A stretch of DNA of 64,000 nucleotides from Xylocopa sonorina (Eukaryota; Arthropoda; Insecta; Hymenoptera; Apidae). Below are positions 1 through 12,863 of the stretch, piece after piece. The stretch is from NCBI RefSeq assembly GCF_050948175.1, contig NC_135207.1, forward strand, positions 3,747,501-3,811,500. Direction: 5' to 3'. Under the pieces are notes generated by a model. It was not told where the DNA came from, ran no database searches, and saw only the letters and a list, made by a program, of their open reading frames with translations. The position numbers were made by a program, and so were the translations under genes. Positions within the stretch are counted from its first letter, which is position 1; every line of letters starts with the position of its first letter.

Positions 1-3000
1 CCGAACCGCCCCTCGTCTACCTCGACCCGGCCCTCTCTCCTACTTTCATCCCCCTGTGTAGGTGTTAAGTGGCGGCCGATCAAAAATAGCCCTGGTACAT
101 TGGCACGATGCTCGTCGCGCTCGACTTTCGATGAGCCTTGTAATTAAAAAGGGCCACGGGAAAAAGCGTTGCACCCGAGCGCGCGGCTAATAAAATATCA
201 TATCCGCGCAAAGGTCAGTCTCGTCGCAGCTACCCTCGCGGCCAGGCGAAACTTTTCGGTGTTTCGAAAAGTTTCGCCTCGCCGCGAGCCACCGTTTCGA
301 GCGTTCCCGTGTAAATAAAATCCACGGAATTTATTAACGTGCGATTTTAAGCATCGACGCGCGTTTGAATGGCGAGTGATTCGCGTTCCCCTTAGACTGT
401 TCGCATCAGCGCCGCTGTTTCTATGTTACGCTTTGGTGCTCTTCGCACGCGTTCGAAAATTCGAGCACCACCGCTGGGTTATTCCGTTGAAATATAGGCT
501 TTGTAATTTCATCGCGATTTTAATTTCCTCTTTTCCAAGTGTACCGTTTCCGCCCTTTGAATGCCTCTTCGCGCTCGCTCCCAGAGTACGGGTTAATGGA
601 AGGAAAGGACGAGGAAAACAAAGGCCAGAGAAGTTGGCCTGCAGACGCAGGGATTTCTTTTATGACATAAGTTCGCCTATGAATAAAATATCAAGCGACT
701 CTCTCGCGGACTATCCTTTCGACCGACTTACATGCCGCTGAAAGAAGCGTGGCTGTGCAGCGGCCAGCTCAGTGGCCAACGCCATCGACTAGTCAGAGAT
801 CCTCCTCGAGATCGACGCGATCGATGCAGGGATCGGTTCTTTGATGCTCGACTCAGTCTTACGGTAAATAACCGAGTGTCGTCTGCTTTGAGACGTCGAG
901 ATAGTCGTCGATGATACGGGCGAATAAATAGTGTCCACCCAAGGCACAGATTGAAGGGTGCGCGTGTTCTAAAAGTGAAACATCCGTTTTAGAATTGATC
1001 TTCGAATCGCGTATAGCTCGAGTTTGACTCCTGTTGAATTGTGCGAGCGTTGGTAGGCTTTTTCAGTTGAGCGAAAGTAAACGAAGGTCGAGGTAAGTGG
1101 GGGGCGAAAAAAAAAAAAAATTGGCAGAACTAATTATGAAAGTTTGAATAGTTGAAATAGAGCACGTGGCTCGCGATCAATATGCGTCGAATAGAATTGC
1201 GCGGAGAACCGAGCGCGATCGTGGTGTTCGTTTTAATCGGTGTACTCGTCCCTGTTTTCAACGTCCACACACGCTCGCGGCGTTTACACTTTAAAGGTGA
1301 GCACACGCCCCGTACGCTTTACACTTGAGAAGTTCCAAGCGAGTTATGAAAGTTCCTCCTGTCCCTTCAAAAGAAAAAGGAGGACACTTCGCACGTGAAC
1401 AGCTGTTCACTGGGTTACCGCTGGACGGTTTTTCCTTTCTTTTTTCCACCCCTCCGTCAGAAGATTTAACATCGTTCAAACGATTAGTTACAGGTTTGCC
1501 ACCTTCGAGTGGCCTTCTCGTCTCGAGGGTGCCATCCAGTTAATTAAAACAGTCGATATTCTTAAAGGCTCGATTTCTCTTCGCGTCGCGGGACCAATGC
1601 GAGACGCCCTCGAGAAGGGGTTGTCTTTCGATTTTATACGCCTCGATGATACTACTCGGGACCATTACAAAGTGAATCAAGTGTAATCACCAGTAGGTTA
1701 GTGGCCAGGAGGTTTATTAGAATTTTGTATAGAAGAAACGAGCGATTAAAAAACATTTATACCTGTACGACCAGTGGCTAAGGTAAACTTAATATGCTCT
1801 AAAAGTTTAAAGCAGTACCGTGGCGCAGTAACGGAGGATAAAGTAATATAAATGCAATGAAATTATGAATACCAGCGGGAGCCTTTCGTATTCCGCAACG
1901 CTATAACATTTAAGTTTTACGCGAGAGTATTATAGAATTTCCTCTCGTTCCCCTTCAACTCTCTGAACGTACAAATCTTGGCTACAATACGCTTCGTACG
2001 AACAGGAGGGACGTTCATGAATGGCTCGAAAACAGTCTCCGTTACGATCCCTGAAATCACATTGGTACGCTTTTGTGCAGCAACGATCGACTGGCCATTA
2101 GCGAAATTAATAACGGTATCAGAGAGCCGTGGGAAGTTTAAAGCTACTCGGAGACGTAGCGGAAATGTGGACGAAATTCGAACGTCAACGTTGAAACGCA
2201 ATCAGTGCACCTGACGGCGGACCCGACGAGCAAGCTTTACACGAGTGGATTTTCGATCGATTTAATTGCGCCCACGTGTTTTTCGCCTCGCATCAACGTC
2301 GCATTGTTTTCGCGAGAAGGCTCGTTCGATATGCGCCACGCTCTGGTAGCTGTCGACAGCGAATCTTCCTGCGAGATACATTTTCATAGATGAAACAACG
2401 ATGAATAACTTACGATCGCGCTTAGACGGTGGGCTACGCCTCTGAAACGTTTACCAAACTCCTTGGTGCCAGCACGAACTTCTGCATAATGGAAAACGTG
2501 ATGCTCCTGCTCACCAAATGGTTCATACATTCATCATTACACAGGCGACATATTCGGGAGAGGTTCGAGCGATATTAAACGTTCGCGAGGGCGCACGAAA
2601 CACGCGACAGCTGCGCGAAAAATGCCTGGGATTTAATTGCGTTTCTAATTAGTATAATAACGTGGAACGATCCGCGACTGGGCCTGAAACAATGCTGCTG
2701 TAATTGAACAATACAACGTTTCTGGGACTGGCGAGGTGCGATTTAAAAATTTCGCGAGCGACAAAAGTTTGCTTTCACTTTGGCGCCGCGCGGCGTTAGT
2801 TTTCCTGGCACCGTCTTAAGTAAGTTAAATTCCTCGGAAAATGAATCGAGCCGGCGAGATGAAATAAAAATTAAATCTGCTCCGCAATTTAATTAACATT
2901 TCATCTGTTGGTGCGAAGAGAAAATGTAGGTAATTCGTAGCGAGAGTTTCTCAAACTTAATAAGGTGAAGTTGCAGTTCCGCTCCAGCTTCACTGAATTT

Positions 3001-3168
3001 TCCGCGAATGGAATATTACGAGTCGCTGAATGTTTTTAACCGACGCGACGCGACTTGTTTCGCGATTCGCGGCGTTCTACCGACAGTATGCGGTGCTTTT
3101 GCACGCGAGAAATATTTCGAAAGATATTATTCGTCTTACGAAAATAAAAATTACATTTACGAAATTGT
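1..3168. other. Spacer, no gene recognised
   Basis: No reading frame here resembles a known protein, and the short open frames lack convincing splice or start context. The stretch contains a strong hairpin at 235-288 and a run of A at about 1109-1122. It lies upstream of the receptor exons and may belong to a long 5' intron of that gene or to intergenic DNA; the sequence does not say which. Confidence 0.6.
235..288. repeat. Near-perfect 24-bp inverted repeat (hairpin)
   Basis: The left arm 235-258 pairs with the right arm 265-288 across a six-base loop GTGTTT at 259-264. The inner 15 base pairs (AGGCGAAACTTTTCG with CGAAAAGTTTCGCCT) are perfect. The outer nine pairs have one mismatch, C243 opposite C280. 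Pairing stops outside these arms. With a total length of 54 nt it is short for an insect miRNA precursor. It could be a cruciform-forming palindrome, a remnant of a foldback element, or a structured RNA if transcribed. Confidence 0.8.
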
Positions 3169-3172
3169 TTAA

Positions 3173-3725
3173 CGCTTTGACGCACATTTCTGGCCATGCG
3201 ATCGCAAGAACACATTTTTTTCGATTCTTTATGACTGCCAGATGAAATCGAGTGTAAGTTGTATGTTTCGAAGTGAAAATTATCACATTTTGCCACAGTT
3301 TTTCCCAAAAAAACTTACGACGGCTATAATCGTCATTTGCTCAGCATGTCATTTCTCTATTCCTGAAGCAAATGACGGCTATAACCGTCGTGACGACTAT
3401 TACTTAATTATATTTACTTAATTTATGAAAAAATACTTACAGAATAAATGGTTCGTCTTTACAAAATCATCTTTCGACTGCGTCAATTGAAATTGACTAA
3501 ACTTTTGGTATGACTGTTATAGCACTCATTTGTCTCTGAGATACTCAAATGTTTCTAAGCGAAAAAAAACAACAAATATGCTGCGCTTTTTTTCTAGATG
3601 TGTTACTCAATAATTTAACAAGTGTATTTTTTTATTGATTAAAATATGCACGACGGCTATAACCGTCATTTGCGTACATATCGTCAAGGATCTTGACGGC
3701 TATAGACGTCATTTACGTCAAAGTG
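3173..3725. mobile_element. piggyBac-like miniature element (MITE), candidate
   Basis: The 5' end reads TTAA (3169-3172) followed by CGCTTTGACG. The 3' end, read on the opposite strand, begins CACTTTGACG and is flanked by TTGA (3726-3729), one base from TTAA. The termini match at 9 of 10 bases and the arrangement fits piggyBac-type elements, which insert at TTAA. Four copies of a palindromic motif close to GACGGCTATAACCGTC lie at about 3316, 3371, 3650 and 3693, two near each half. No transposase frame is present, so this would be a non-autonomous copy. The decayed right TTAA and the short termini leave some doubt. Confidence 0.6.
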
Positions 3726-3729
3726 TTGA

Positions 3730-6700
3730 CTATAACATCGTGATCGAAACAAACTGTATTCGTCTAAAATAACATACCACGTTCGAAACATAACATGGAA
3801 ATCCTTGCGAGCAATCAGCTGTAGCGTCAGAAAGTCCGATGGCTGACTTATGACGAGTTGTACCACTGAAAATGGTAACCTCGATCTATTTATCAGCCAA
3901 CAACGAATAACGCAAGCCCGTTCGAATTTATTCGTTCGCGATAACAATGAATACTACCGATTGCTTCGATCGACGCGAAAAAAACAATAAAGCAATCTGA
4001 TTTTATTTAAAAAATGAAACATTTCCAGCTTTATTAGAGAACGCGATTAAATGTCGCCAGAGTTATCGATAACTGAAGCCAACATTACTCAAAGTTCTTT
4101 ATCGATATATTCCACGATCATGAGTTCAATTTATGGTAAACGTAATTTGAAGCTAATATCACAACGAGCTCGCTGTTCTTACTCGCAATTACCAAGACGA
4201 CGACCCAGAAACACTGAACGTCGACAACTAGCAGTCAGCAGGAAGCTGCTATCCCTCGACCATTAGCCAGCTGAAACTGATCCTGTAACTGGTCCAGGCA
4301 AACAAATTTGGGAGCAGAACAAATGGCTCGTAGAGGTGCTCGAGCCCAGATTATGGTAATGATATCATTAAAGGATAAATTCGATACCAGGAAGTTGGAG
4401 CAGTTTCTCCCCGCTGCGAATCGTAACCGAGATAACGTGCCACGACTTCGTAACAGCTTCTTAATTGTTTTTGTTTCCGATGAGCCGAGTGGCTGGCCAG
4501 TCATTTATCTCGGTTGTCAGAACTCGCGATCGGTTTCGCGCGAGAGAACATCGAGGGATCGCGAAGATGAAATTAATGAAGGGGAATATTGAAATCGAAG
4601 TGGAGCAGAACTGGTACCGCAGAAAGTAGTTTGGCAATGTAACGTTCTCGAACATCGCATCGATCTACGTTGTCGATGCTTTTCTAACGATACACGCGAC
4701 GTATCGCGCGAGTGACTCACGATTCCGTGGAATCGTTAAACTCTCAGCAGGATCGAAGCGTTGGCTTCCATCCAACGCAGGCGAAAACGCGGATAGGATT
4801 CGATACACAGCGTCCAGTTTCATCTTACGTCAGGTATCTCGCGCACGAATCATCGCGAGAGGCAGTGGAGCCTCTAATTCAATCGATAGAGCTGATAAAG
4901 CAGAACGACACGATCCAAAGCGTCTCGAAAATCGACAAATATATATGCATATCGAACGATATTCGCGCGTGGAAGAAGAGATTCCTCTGTAGCCGCGGTT
5001 GGCTGCAGCGTGGATTCGATATTCGTGCTCGATGCCCGTGGGGCGCACGATTTCCGTCGCGAGAGACCAGTGGACCGGAAATTCGCGTGTACACACCGCA
5101 AGTGGAGACGCTCGCGATTTACTAGGCGCTGGGAAAAGAGCGAGGAATCGGTTGTTCGAGCTGAGAGGGTGGTGGACAATGATGTGTTCGTTTCCCTGCA
5201 TCGTTGTGTCATCCCTTTGTTCCGTCGACGGCTTCGTACGTCTTCGATCCGCGTTTCTAAATCGTCGAAACCAGAAAGGAAATCCAATTTTGCGATCGTC
5301 TCGTGTGTGTGTCTGCGCTCGCGCTGCGTTCAAATCCAAAGGGAGCAATACGACGAGAACGGAGAAAGGGTCACAGTCGTAGGGGGTGGCGGGTAGAGGA
5401 GCACCCTTTAGAAAATACAGATTCAGCGCAGCACGCGCCGGAACTGATTGAGATCCAAACCGGTCGCCTTTCAGATTTCTATTCAGGCCAGTGTATGCAT
5501 AATCGAACGTAGTCCCTTGTAAGCTGGATTCACCGCGGTCTTTCCTGCTCCGTTCAAAGCTCCAGACCGCCGTGTATTTTTCCAACATCTTTCTTCTCCG
5601 TTAATAAAAAAAAAGAAAGAAGAAAAAAGAGGCGGAGGAAAGGAAGAAGGAACCCTCTGAACGCTTACATCGCTGCTCTCGCGAGCTTTCGAACCGCCGC
5701 CACCCAACGGACCATCGATGATAAATGCTCGACGGTAAAAGGGCCGATTTCTCACGAGGATTAACGTGGGCCAATTAACAAGGATTATTAGCGAATATAA
5801 AAGTAGGCGATTAAGGGTGCACGGGGAATAGGGAAGGCGGAAAATGGTATAACGTAACAGCGGGTCGTTATTTCACTTTGATACAATAATTAGTTCGCTT
5901 CGTGCCTCGGCTAAGCCCTGAAAGGACGCGTCCCACTCTAATCCGCTCGAATAATCTCAATTACAAATCCACCTCGCTTAAACGGCCAATGATCACGTGG
6001 GTGTCGCTTTCCGTCGAGTGCTCGCGTCGACTAAAATAATCTCACCGACTAAAAATCGTGGAAATATCGACGAAACGTCTGTTCGCCTCGTTTGCGAAAA
6101 ACGACGAGAGATCTCGCAAATTTTTATCGAACGCGACGAAAGAAACGGCGCTTAATTCGTTTCATCGCTTTTAATCACGACCAGCTATTGATCTACACGC
6201 GACACGTCCGGTCGACTGGCGCGAAACGAAGCGACCGCGTGAATGGAAGACACAATACGTCATAATTGCACGGTTTAGCCCATTGACTCGTATAATTCCA
6301 CCGTGAACAGGGGAGCAATTTTCGCGGCGCGTTCAGCGAGTAAACGCGCGTAAACAGCGTCGTTTAAATAGATACAGCTCTATCGCGACGAGCTGGGACA
6401 AGGCTCACTTTCGTTTACCCTGACAGCGGTCCAAGGGATTAACGCCGTCGATGCTTCCTGGCCTTTTATCCCGTCCATTAACCCACGATACGAGGAACGA
6501 GAATGGCTGTTGATAAAAGTACCCCGCGGCCCTTGAAACATTACTGGGACGGCTGCAACTCGTAAAAAGTTCCGAAAGGCACTGGGCACGACGGTAAAAC
6601 GCGGACGGACGACCTGTCGGTTAAGAACGTAGCGTCGAAAGTGGACGGCTCTTCTACGTTGACCGTAAAAATCTCGTTCAGCTTGTATCTCGTTGTCTTG

Positions 6701-7465
6701 GTAGCGGGACGATGCAAAGGCTCGTTGCGTTCAACGTTCAAGTCCCAAGGAAGATCTGAAGGGAACTTTTCTTCTCCTCTATCTTCTCTCTGTCTTTCTT
6801 CATTCGTCTCGCTCGCTTTCTTCCTCCTCGCCTCTAATCCCTTTTTCCCTCTGTCCGCCCGCTTTTGTCGTCGACCAAGCGTTTCCTCGTCTTGGACGTA
6901 TGCCGACGGACGTCAAGGGGGAACCTTAGCAACAGCTGCTACGTGAAAAGGGTCCGCTAGTGGGACGAAAGAACACCGGAACAGAACTACAGTCCGGTCA
7001 CGTAATATTTCGTTCTTCCGTTCGAGTACGATCGCAAGTTTCGAGGGCCCCCTGGTTACGGTTCGAAACCAGTATCGTAGCCTTCGAGAGAATTAAACGA
7101 ACGTTCCCTCAAATTATGTTGTACCGCTGGTGTTTCGTAAAAAAAAGTTCTCGAGGCAGTCTCGAACGACGATAGAAATAAGTTGGATACAGAGATGGTG
7201 GTTGAGAAAGAGAGTCGCGAGGGTTGTGAAGAGTGGCTAGATTTCTTTTGACAATGCGTACCACGAAAACAGCTAGTTCTGGATCCTACGCGCGACATTA
7301 AACGACTCGTAGAGTTTTGATTGGCGAGGATTTAACCGTCGACCATATCGCGGGTCATTGAGAATTTTATTACGCCCTACATCCAGCGACTCTTTCTCTG
7401 CCCCCTGCGAGAGAGAGTTCTCTGTCGCGAGCGAACACGAAAATCGAATTAGAGCCGCAGCGACG
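3730..7465. other. Spacer, no gene recognised
   Basis: This GC-rich stretch, especially 4500-5600, has several overlapping long open frames on both strands, including 252 codons on the - strand at 4830-5588. None has recognisable domains, and open frames on all strands at once point to base composition rather than coding. A purine-rich run at about 5604-5650 is the only simple-sequence feature noted. Confidence 0.55.
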
Positions 7466-7570
7466 ATGGCCTTTCTCAAACACATTTTTATAATCGCGAT
7501 CGTGACCGCGCAGAATGGGCTCTGCGAACGAACGCTCCTGTTTACGGTGGAAGGGAAGGTTCGACGATGA
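7466..7570 (+). CDS. Small ORF with signal-peptide-like start (weak candidate)
   Basis: A 34-codon frame starts MAFLKHIFIIAIVTAQNG and ends at TGA 7568-7570. The first 20 residues have a basic residue, a hydrophobic core and a Cys near a plausible cleavage point, as secretory signal peptides do. The remainder is only about 14 residues. No good splice donor follows; the nearest is GAAG|GTTCGA, which is poor. No homolog is recognised. It may be a first coding exon, a small secreted peptide or chance. Confidence 0.15.
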   Translation: MAFLKHIFIIAIVTAQNGLCERTLLFTVEGKVRR

Positions 7571-7993
7571 TCGAGGGAAACGAGCTTTGTTTAATCCATG
7601 ATTGCTGATTTAATATTTAATTTCAGATTTCCAGAAGTGAAAGCGTTTCTGTGTGTTTTAATACGAACGGATAGAGCGAACAGATTTGTTAAACGATGAG
7701 ATATTAATGGTGAAAATCGTGACTATAATCACGAATGATTGAGAATTTGTTTTTGACTTGGCGAAACTCGATAATTTTTGGCATAAGCGGTGAAGTACGA
7801 TTAGGAAGGCTGGCGAATCCGTGGACTAAAAGCGCAGCGCTTAGTAGAGGTGTCTGCAAGCGCGCTTGTGCCACAGGTTAAAGTGGTCGACTCGTTAACG
7901 AGAGTGCTTATTAAAAATAGCCGATTGCCTCTTCACTTTCCATGAAACGTAAATGCAAAATGAACGAGGCGAAAGTTCGCAGAGAAAGTTCGT
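7571..7993. other. Spacer, nothing recognised
   Basis: AT-rich sequence without supported genes or repeats, leading into the 270-bp duplication. Its last part overlaps the 3' end of the long - strand frame described under that duplication. Confidence 0.5.
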
Positions 7994-8533
7994 TCGAACC
8001 TTGATTCTGACCAGAGTTCACGCGTGGTTCACATTCACTGAACGATACGTTTCGATTCGAGGATAGAAATGCTGTCGATATCGCAGTAGCATCCGCGAGC
8101 GCGTCTTCGCCAAGGTTTTCAATTTTAACAAACTGGAAGCGTTTATCGTTTACCAACTTAACAGCTGAGGAGAGTTGCGAACTTTGTAGAGATTTTTTTA
8201 CTCGCAGGAAATTAAAGCTCGTGCTTGGCGAAAGTATTATACAATTTGGATCACGAGGCGCGCTCGAACCTTGATTCTGACCAGAGTTCACGCGTGGTTC
8301 ACATTCACTGAACGATACGTTTCGATTCGAGGATAGAAACGCTATCGATATCGCAAGAGCATCCGCGAGCGCGTCTTCGCCAAGGTTTTCAATTTTAACA
8401 GACTCGAAGCGTTTATCGTTTACCAACTTAACAGCTGAGGAGAGTTGCGAACTTTGTAGAGATTTTTTTACTCGCAGGAAATTAAAGCTCGCGCTTGGCG
8501 AAAGTATTATACAGTTTGGATCGCGAGGCGCGC
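7994..8533. repeat. Two-copy tandem duplication, 270-bp period
   Basis: Copy 1 spans 7994-8263 and copy 2 spans 8264-8533, both beginning TCGAACCTTGATTCTG. By eye they differ at about ten positions. The period is divisible by three, so a - strand frame of 268 codons (7911-8717, the longest in the window) stays open through both copies, giving a 90-residue repeat containing motifs such as KIENLGEDALADA. Several differences change amino acids and no domain is recognised. I read the frame as a by-product of duplication rather than a gene, with low certainty. Confidence 0.9.
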
Positions 8534-10380
8534 TCGAATTCGTTTGAGGCATTAGTGCCTCGAACCGGGGATGTTTATAAGGTGCTGGACCCGGTGCTCC
8601 CGCCTCGCAGCTTCGAAAACACTCGGAGCTTTTTAAAGTTTGCAGACCCCGCTTTATGAGCCAGAAGTAAGTATTGTTTGTACAGGGGAGTGCAGCGCGT
8701 AAAAGGCTGCGAAACAAGTGCTGGGGCGCTGTCGTTTGCGTCGGCCAGTGCTGGTGAACAGGCGAGAATTAGGAAGTGCTGCATAAGCTTGCTAAGAGGC
8801 TCTTGTAGATAGCCGGGGATCTGCCAAAGTGCAGCTCTCGCGAACTCAGTTGGATCATTTAAGAAACGTTCCGCCGAATTTAACGCTCGTACTACTTGAA
8901 TGCTAACAGGCTTTCCTCCGCTGCTTCCAAACTTGCCAATTTCACGATAAACAATGGCTCATCCAATTGCTACCTACAATTAAATCTTTTTCTCCAACCT
9001 TCGTAATTGGTAAATCGAACAAAAGTTGTTATTAAACTTGTTATTTCAAGGTACAAGAATTTTTGATGGATCGTATTTCTTCAGATTTATCTACTTTCGT
9101 CGTACAGCTTGTTACGCGAAATCCAGTACAGCAGTGGAAATCTCTATCTCAGAGAAATATGTACGATTAGATTTTATCCGACGGATAAATAAGAAATTAG
9201 GTTAAGCCGTCGTTTCATTGATTTTTTTTTTTTTTTTTTTTTTGCTCCGATTCCATTTGGTCGGTATTTCCACGCACACGGTTTTCCGGCTGGGAAGCTC
9301 TCCCCTGCGAACCCTCTAGCCTTACAATAGATCGTGGAATCGCCCGCTGAGATAACGGCAATATCGCAACTTGGACAGGACTCGGCCAATAGTTTCCCCG
9401 TGGATGCTCATATTTATTGGGTATATACGACCGTAAATCTTGCTCATAAAGATTTTACAAGAACTAAACGCGGCTTGAACAGCGTTTTACAATGTCCCTT
9501 GGAAAATTAAAAAACCGTCTCACTGAATCTCACGGCGAATCGATCCCCCTCCGTGATTCACGTGCCGCGGTAATTTACAATGCTCGACGGGTTCGAGATT
9601 TTTATACGCCGTTATATAAATCAACTCGATGATGGTAACTGCTCGATATCTTTCTTGACGTAAACGTCACATTCTCGAACGACGTCGATTAAAAAAGGTA
9701 CAAAGGAGGAAAGCAAATAGTCGCGCGATTTAAAAGTAATCGCAGGGGTGGTATTTATGCGCCAAGGTAGACTCTCTGGGCGAAATAGGGGACTTTAAAA
9801 CTGCGAGAGCACTTGCAATTAGTTCGCAGCGAACATAGTGGCAACGTGCAGTGGCACTGTGCGTAAAATTGGTCACGAGCAGTTGGTTGATATTTATCTC
9901 GTGCCTGGAAAGGCTGCCATCGACAACGCTTAATCTCTGGGGAACACTTTCGATCCAGCAGTGCTCTCGTTGTATCTTTTTTTCTTTAAGATGAACGTCG
10001 CATTAATTTCACGCGTTATTTACACCGGTTCCGTCATTGACTACGTCGCGACGTGAGCAGTTTGAAAAATTCACGATGGCACTTTGGTAAACACAGCGCA
10101 GGGTTTAATTGGCACAAATTGGATAATGATCTGCGGTTAGTTGGCGCTGGAAGCGTTAAACGCGGGAATTAACTGGAATTGGTGACGCTCGGTGTAGAAT
10201 CGTAAATTTCATTGGTGCACAATTTTTTTAAATCGCCGCGGATTTAAGCGGGACCGCGGTTTCGGTGGCGAGAACGAAATTGAAAATGGTGAACTATGAA
10301 ACGCCAAGTCTTAAGCTTAATCCTTTCTATTCGCTTGCACCCTCTGAATCTCGCGTTCTGCGAACTTGCTCCACACGAAT
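8534..10380. other. Spacer with poly-T tract
   Basis: No coding region is supported. A run of T occupies about 9222-9243 and could be a length-variable homopolymer. The rest is AT-rich with scattered stops in all frames. Confidence 0.6.
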
Positions 10381-10858
10381 CGTCTTTTTGCAGAGATTTT
10401 CGCGAGTTGATTTCTCTGAAATTCGATGGCGATCAGTTGTTTCGACTTCTCGTCTCTGTCGTGACAATTAATTAGCCATAACCTGTCCACACGTGGGAAC
10501 AACATCTATGTAGAAAGTACGAATAGATTAGAATTGCCATTCATTCGTAAATTAACAAGGAACCAGTAGAATAAACAGTCGTCAACTCGAAAGATACAGC
10601 TAAGATCTAAGCATTAATCGTCCTTTTTGCAGAGATTATCGCGAGTTAATTTCTCTGAAATTCGATGGCGATCAGTTGTTTCGACTTATCGTCTCAGTTG
10701 TAACAATTAATTAGCCATAACCTGTCCACACGTAGGTATAATATCGAAACAGAGAGTACGAATAGATCAGAATTTCCATTCGTTCGTAAATTAACAAGGA
10801 ACCAGTAGAAAAAACAGTCGTTAACTCGAGAGACACAGCTAAGATCTAAGCACTAAAC
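10381..10858. repeat. Two-copy tandem duplication, ~239-bp period
   Basis: Copy 1 begins CGTCTTTTTGCAGAGATT at 10381 and copy 2 begins CGTCCTTTTTGCAGAGATT at 10619. Both contain ATTAGCCATAACCTGTCC and end near AAGATCTAAGCA. Differences are scattered single bases and short indels, so the duplication looks older than the one at 7994. No conserved open frame runs through both copies. Confidence 0.9.
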
Positions 10859-12863
10859 GGAAGCAGAGGATCCTCGTGGAAAGGGAAGCGATCCTTAAAG
10901 CACCGTGGCGACAGCGGAGGATTCGAACTGCGGACACGCTTATCGTTCTGATCCTCAAAAGAAGCAATTTTCTAGCTCGGATGGCCTTTGGACTATCATC
11001 GGATTAAAGATTACGGCTGACCGCTTGATGTTTCTCCTGTTACGGGTGAATCGCGCGATACACACAGCCCTCCCGAAGGCACTTCCGATTCTATCCCGCG
11101 ATCTGCGACCTAATTGTTTACTTTGAAGGGATCCAGCCGCGGCCAGGCTTTACCCACCTGCAAAGGGTAACAGCTTCTGGCGTGCCTTTGAACCGTTTCA
11201 AAAATTAATTGGAGAAGTTCGCTAACAACAGTCGCGTTCACTTGCGAGCCGCGTAGAACTCTTTCCAGCGCTGCTGCCTCGATGCCGTGTAAACGTAAAG
11301 AAAATCGCGTCCCTCTCGCTCGCGTATAATCGTCGCTCGCAGCAATTAATGCCGTTTCGTTTTATACCGTCGAGGGGCAGTTCGCATCGTAAACACTCGT
11401 TTGTTGCGCCACCGCGAATAAACAATTTTGCAGCGCCGCTTTTTACACGGTCTTCCATCGTTCCCGCGTCCCCTCTCTTTTCTTACTTTCACCCCTATCG
11501 CGTGTCGTTATTTCGAACAACGGCGCACCATCGTTCTCAAAAGATATTCCTTTTTTACTTTTCTCTCTCTGCCATTTTCCACGTCGCATCGTAAATGCCA
11601 GTGTTATTCTAAAAAATGAATCGAGGGTACGTGTAATTCGCACGAAGGATTAACGAATTGTTTACATGGATATTAAACTGCATAATCAAAATTTCCAATT
11701 AATTTTAGGGCCGCGAGTACACGATTAGCCGTTGTATTTATTTAAACGTGGGAATTGTGCCCGGTGTCATTAGCAGGAGGGGACGCGAGTCGCAACGACC
11801 CAGAGAAACCAATTAAAATAATGTAATTCATTCGATCCGGCTATCCTGCCCCGCCGAAATTCGTTTCAGTGACGCGGGCGTTGTTGTCGCGGAATGGTAA
11901 CGCGTTTCCGCCCCGCCGTAATCCCTTTTACGCTTATTCTCTCGTCGCGCTATCCAATTCTCCCTGCGCGGTATTTACGATTTTCGAACTATGCAGTCGC
12001 CAGGCTTCGTCTCTCAAAGTGCTTGGATTCTTCCATTCCACGATTGGTCCACGCGAACTGACGGATTTCATTTCACGAACGACTCAGAGCAATTTTGCAA
12101 TCGAAAGGAATTTTTAATCACCGTTGCAAGTGACGACAAAATTCACTGGCACCGCTGTTCCTTCTTTCCACCTTCACTCCTCACCCTCCGTCGTCTTCAA
12201 TTCCGTTTGCAGCGGATTTTACCTTCGAACCGTACAGTCTGTTCCCTGGAACACTGTTCCAGGCACTTCGTTGCCGCAAAGCGCTCCCTGCCGTGTGCTT
12301 CCTTTTATACGCGGCCATCTTAACGAGCCCAAGCAGTTGCTTAACGTTTCATTAAAATGTAAGTACCAGCGCTCAGAAATTGTTGGAATTCGCAAAGGTT
12401 TATTATTCGAGCCGCGGCAATCTCGACTGGGAACGTTCCGTCGAAGAAAACAGCCGATACTTAAACAGCTACGACTATAATAACGTTCGAACGTTGTCGC
12501 GTTCATTGCGACGCGCTGTATGCGTGTACACGGTTGTAATCGGGTCCGTTTCCGGCCCCGGAAATTACCGCCTGCGGCGTGCTCCGGAAATTCCCCAGCG
12601 AACCGCTTCTAATAGCAGCGAGCGTGACAGCTGCTTACTAATTTGGCTGACAGACCGCGTCCCTGAATCTTAGGCACGCGCGCCTTTCCGCGTTTCGTTC
12701 GAACGCGCGCGATCTCGACGTCGAAAACGAATTTCCGTCGTGCAATTAAACAACCCACTGATCAAACCGCTAATCCACTGCTGTTAATGTTGATAACGAC
12801 CACGTGAACCGCGATACATCCAATTTCGAGATCGCGGTTCAGTCGATTACACGTATCTAACAG
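10859..12863. other. Spacer, no gene recognised
   Basis: Several overlapping open frames of 60-118 codons occur at 11.3-12.7 kb on both strands in a locally GC-richer segment. None has recognised domains or a consistent exon structure. Confidence 0.55.

Noticed and set aside
4830..5588. 252-codon open frame on the - strand
   Set aside because: GC-rich region where several frames on both strands are open at once; no domain, and the composition is Arg/Ser-rich as expected from CpG-rich spacer.
10905..10950. tRNA-like TTCGAA loop on the - strand
   Set aside because: The flanking five bases do not pair to form a T stem and no acceptor stem was found.
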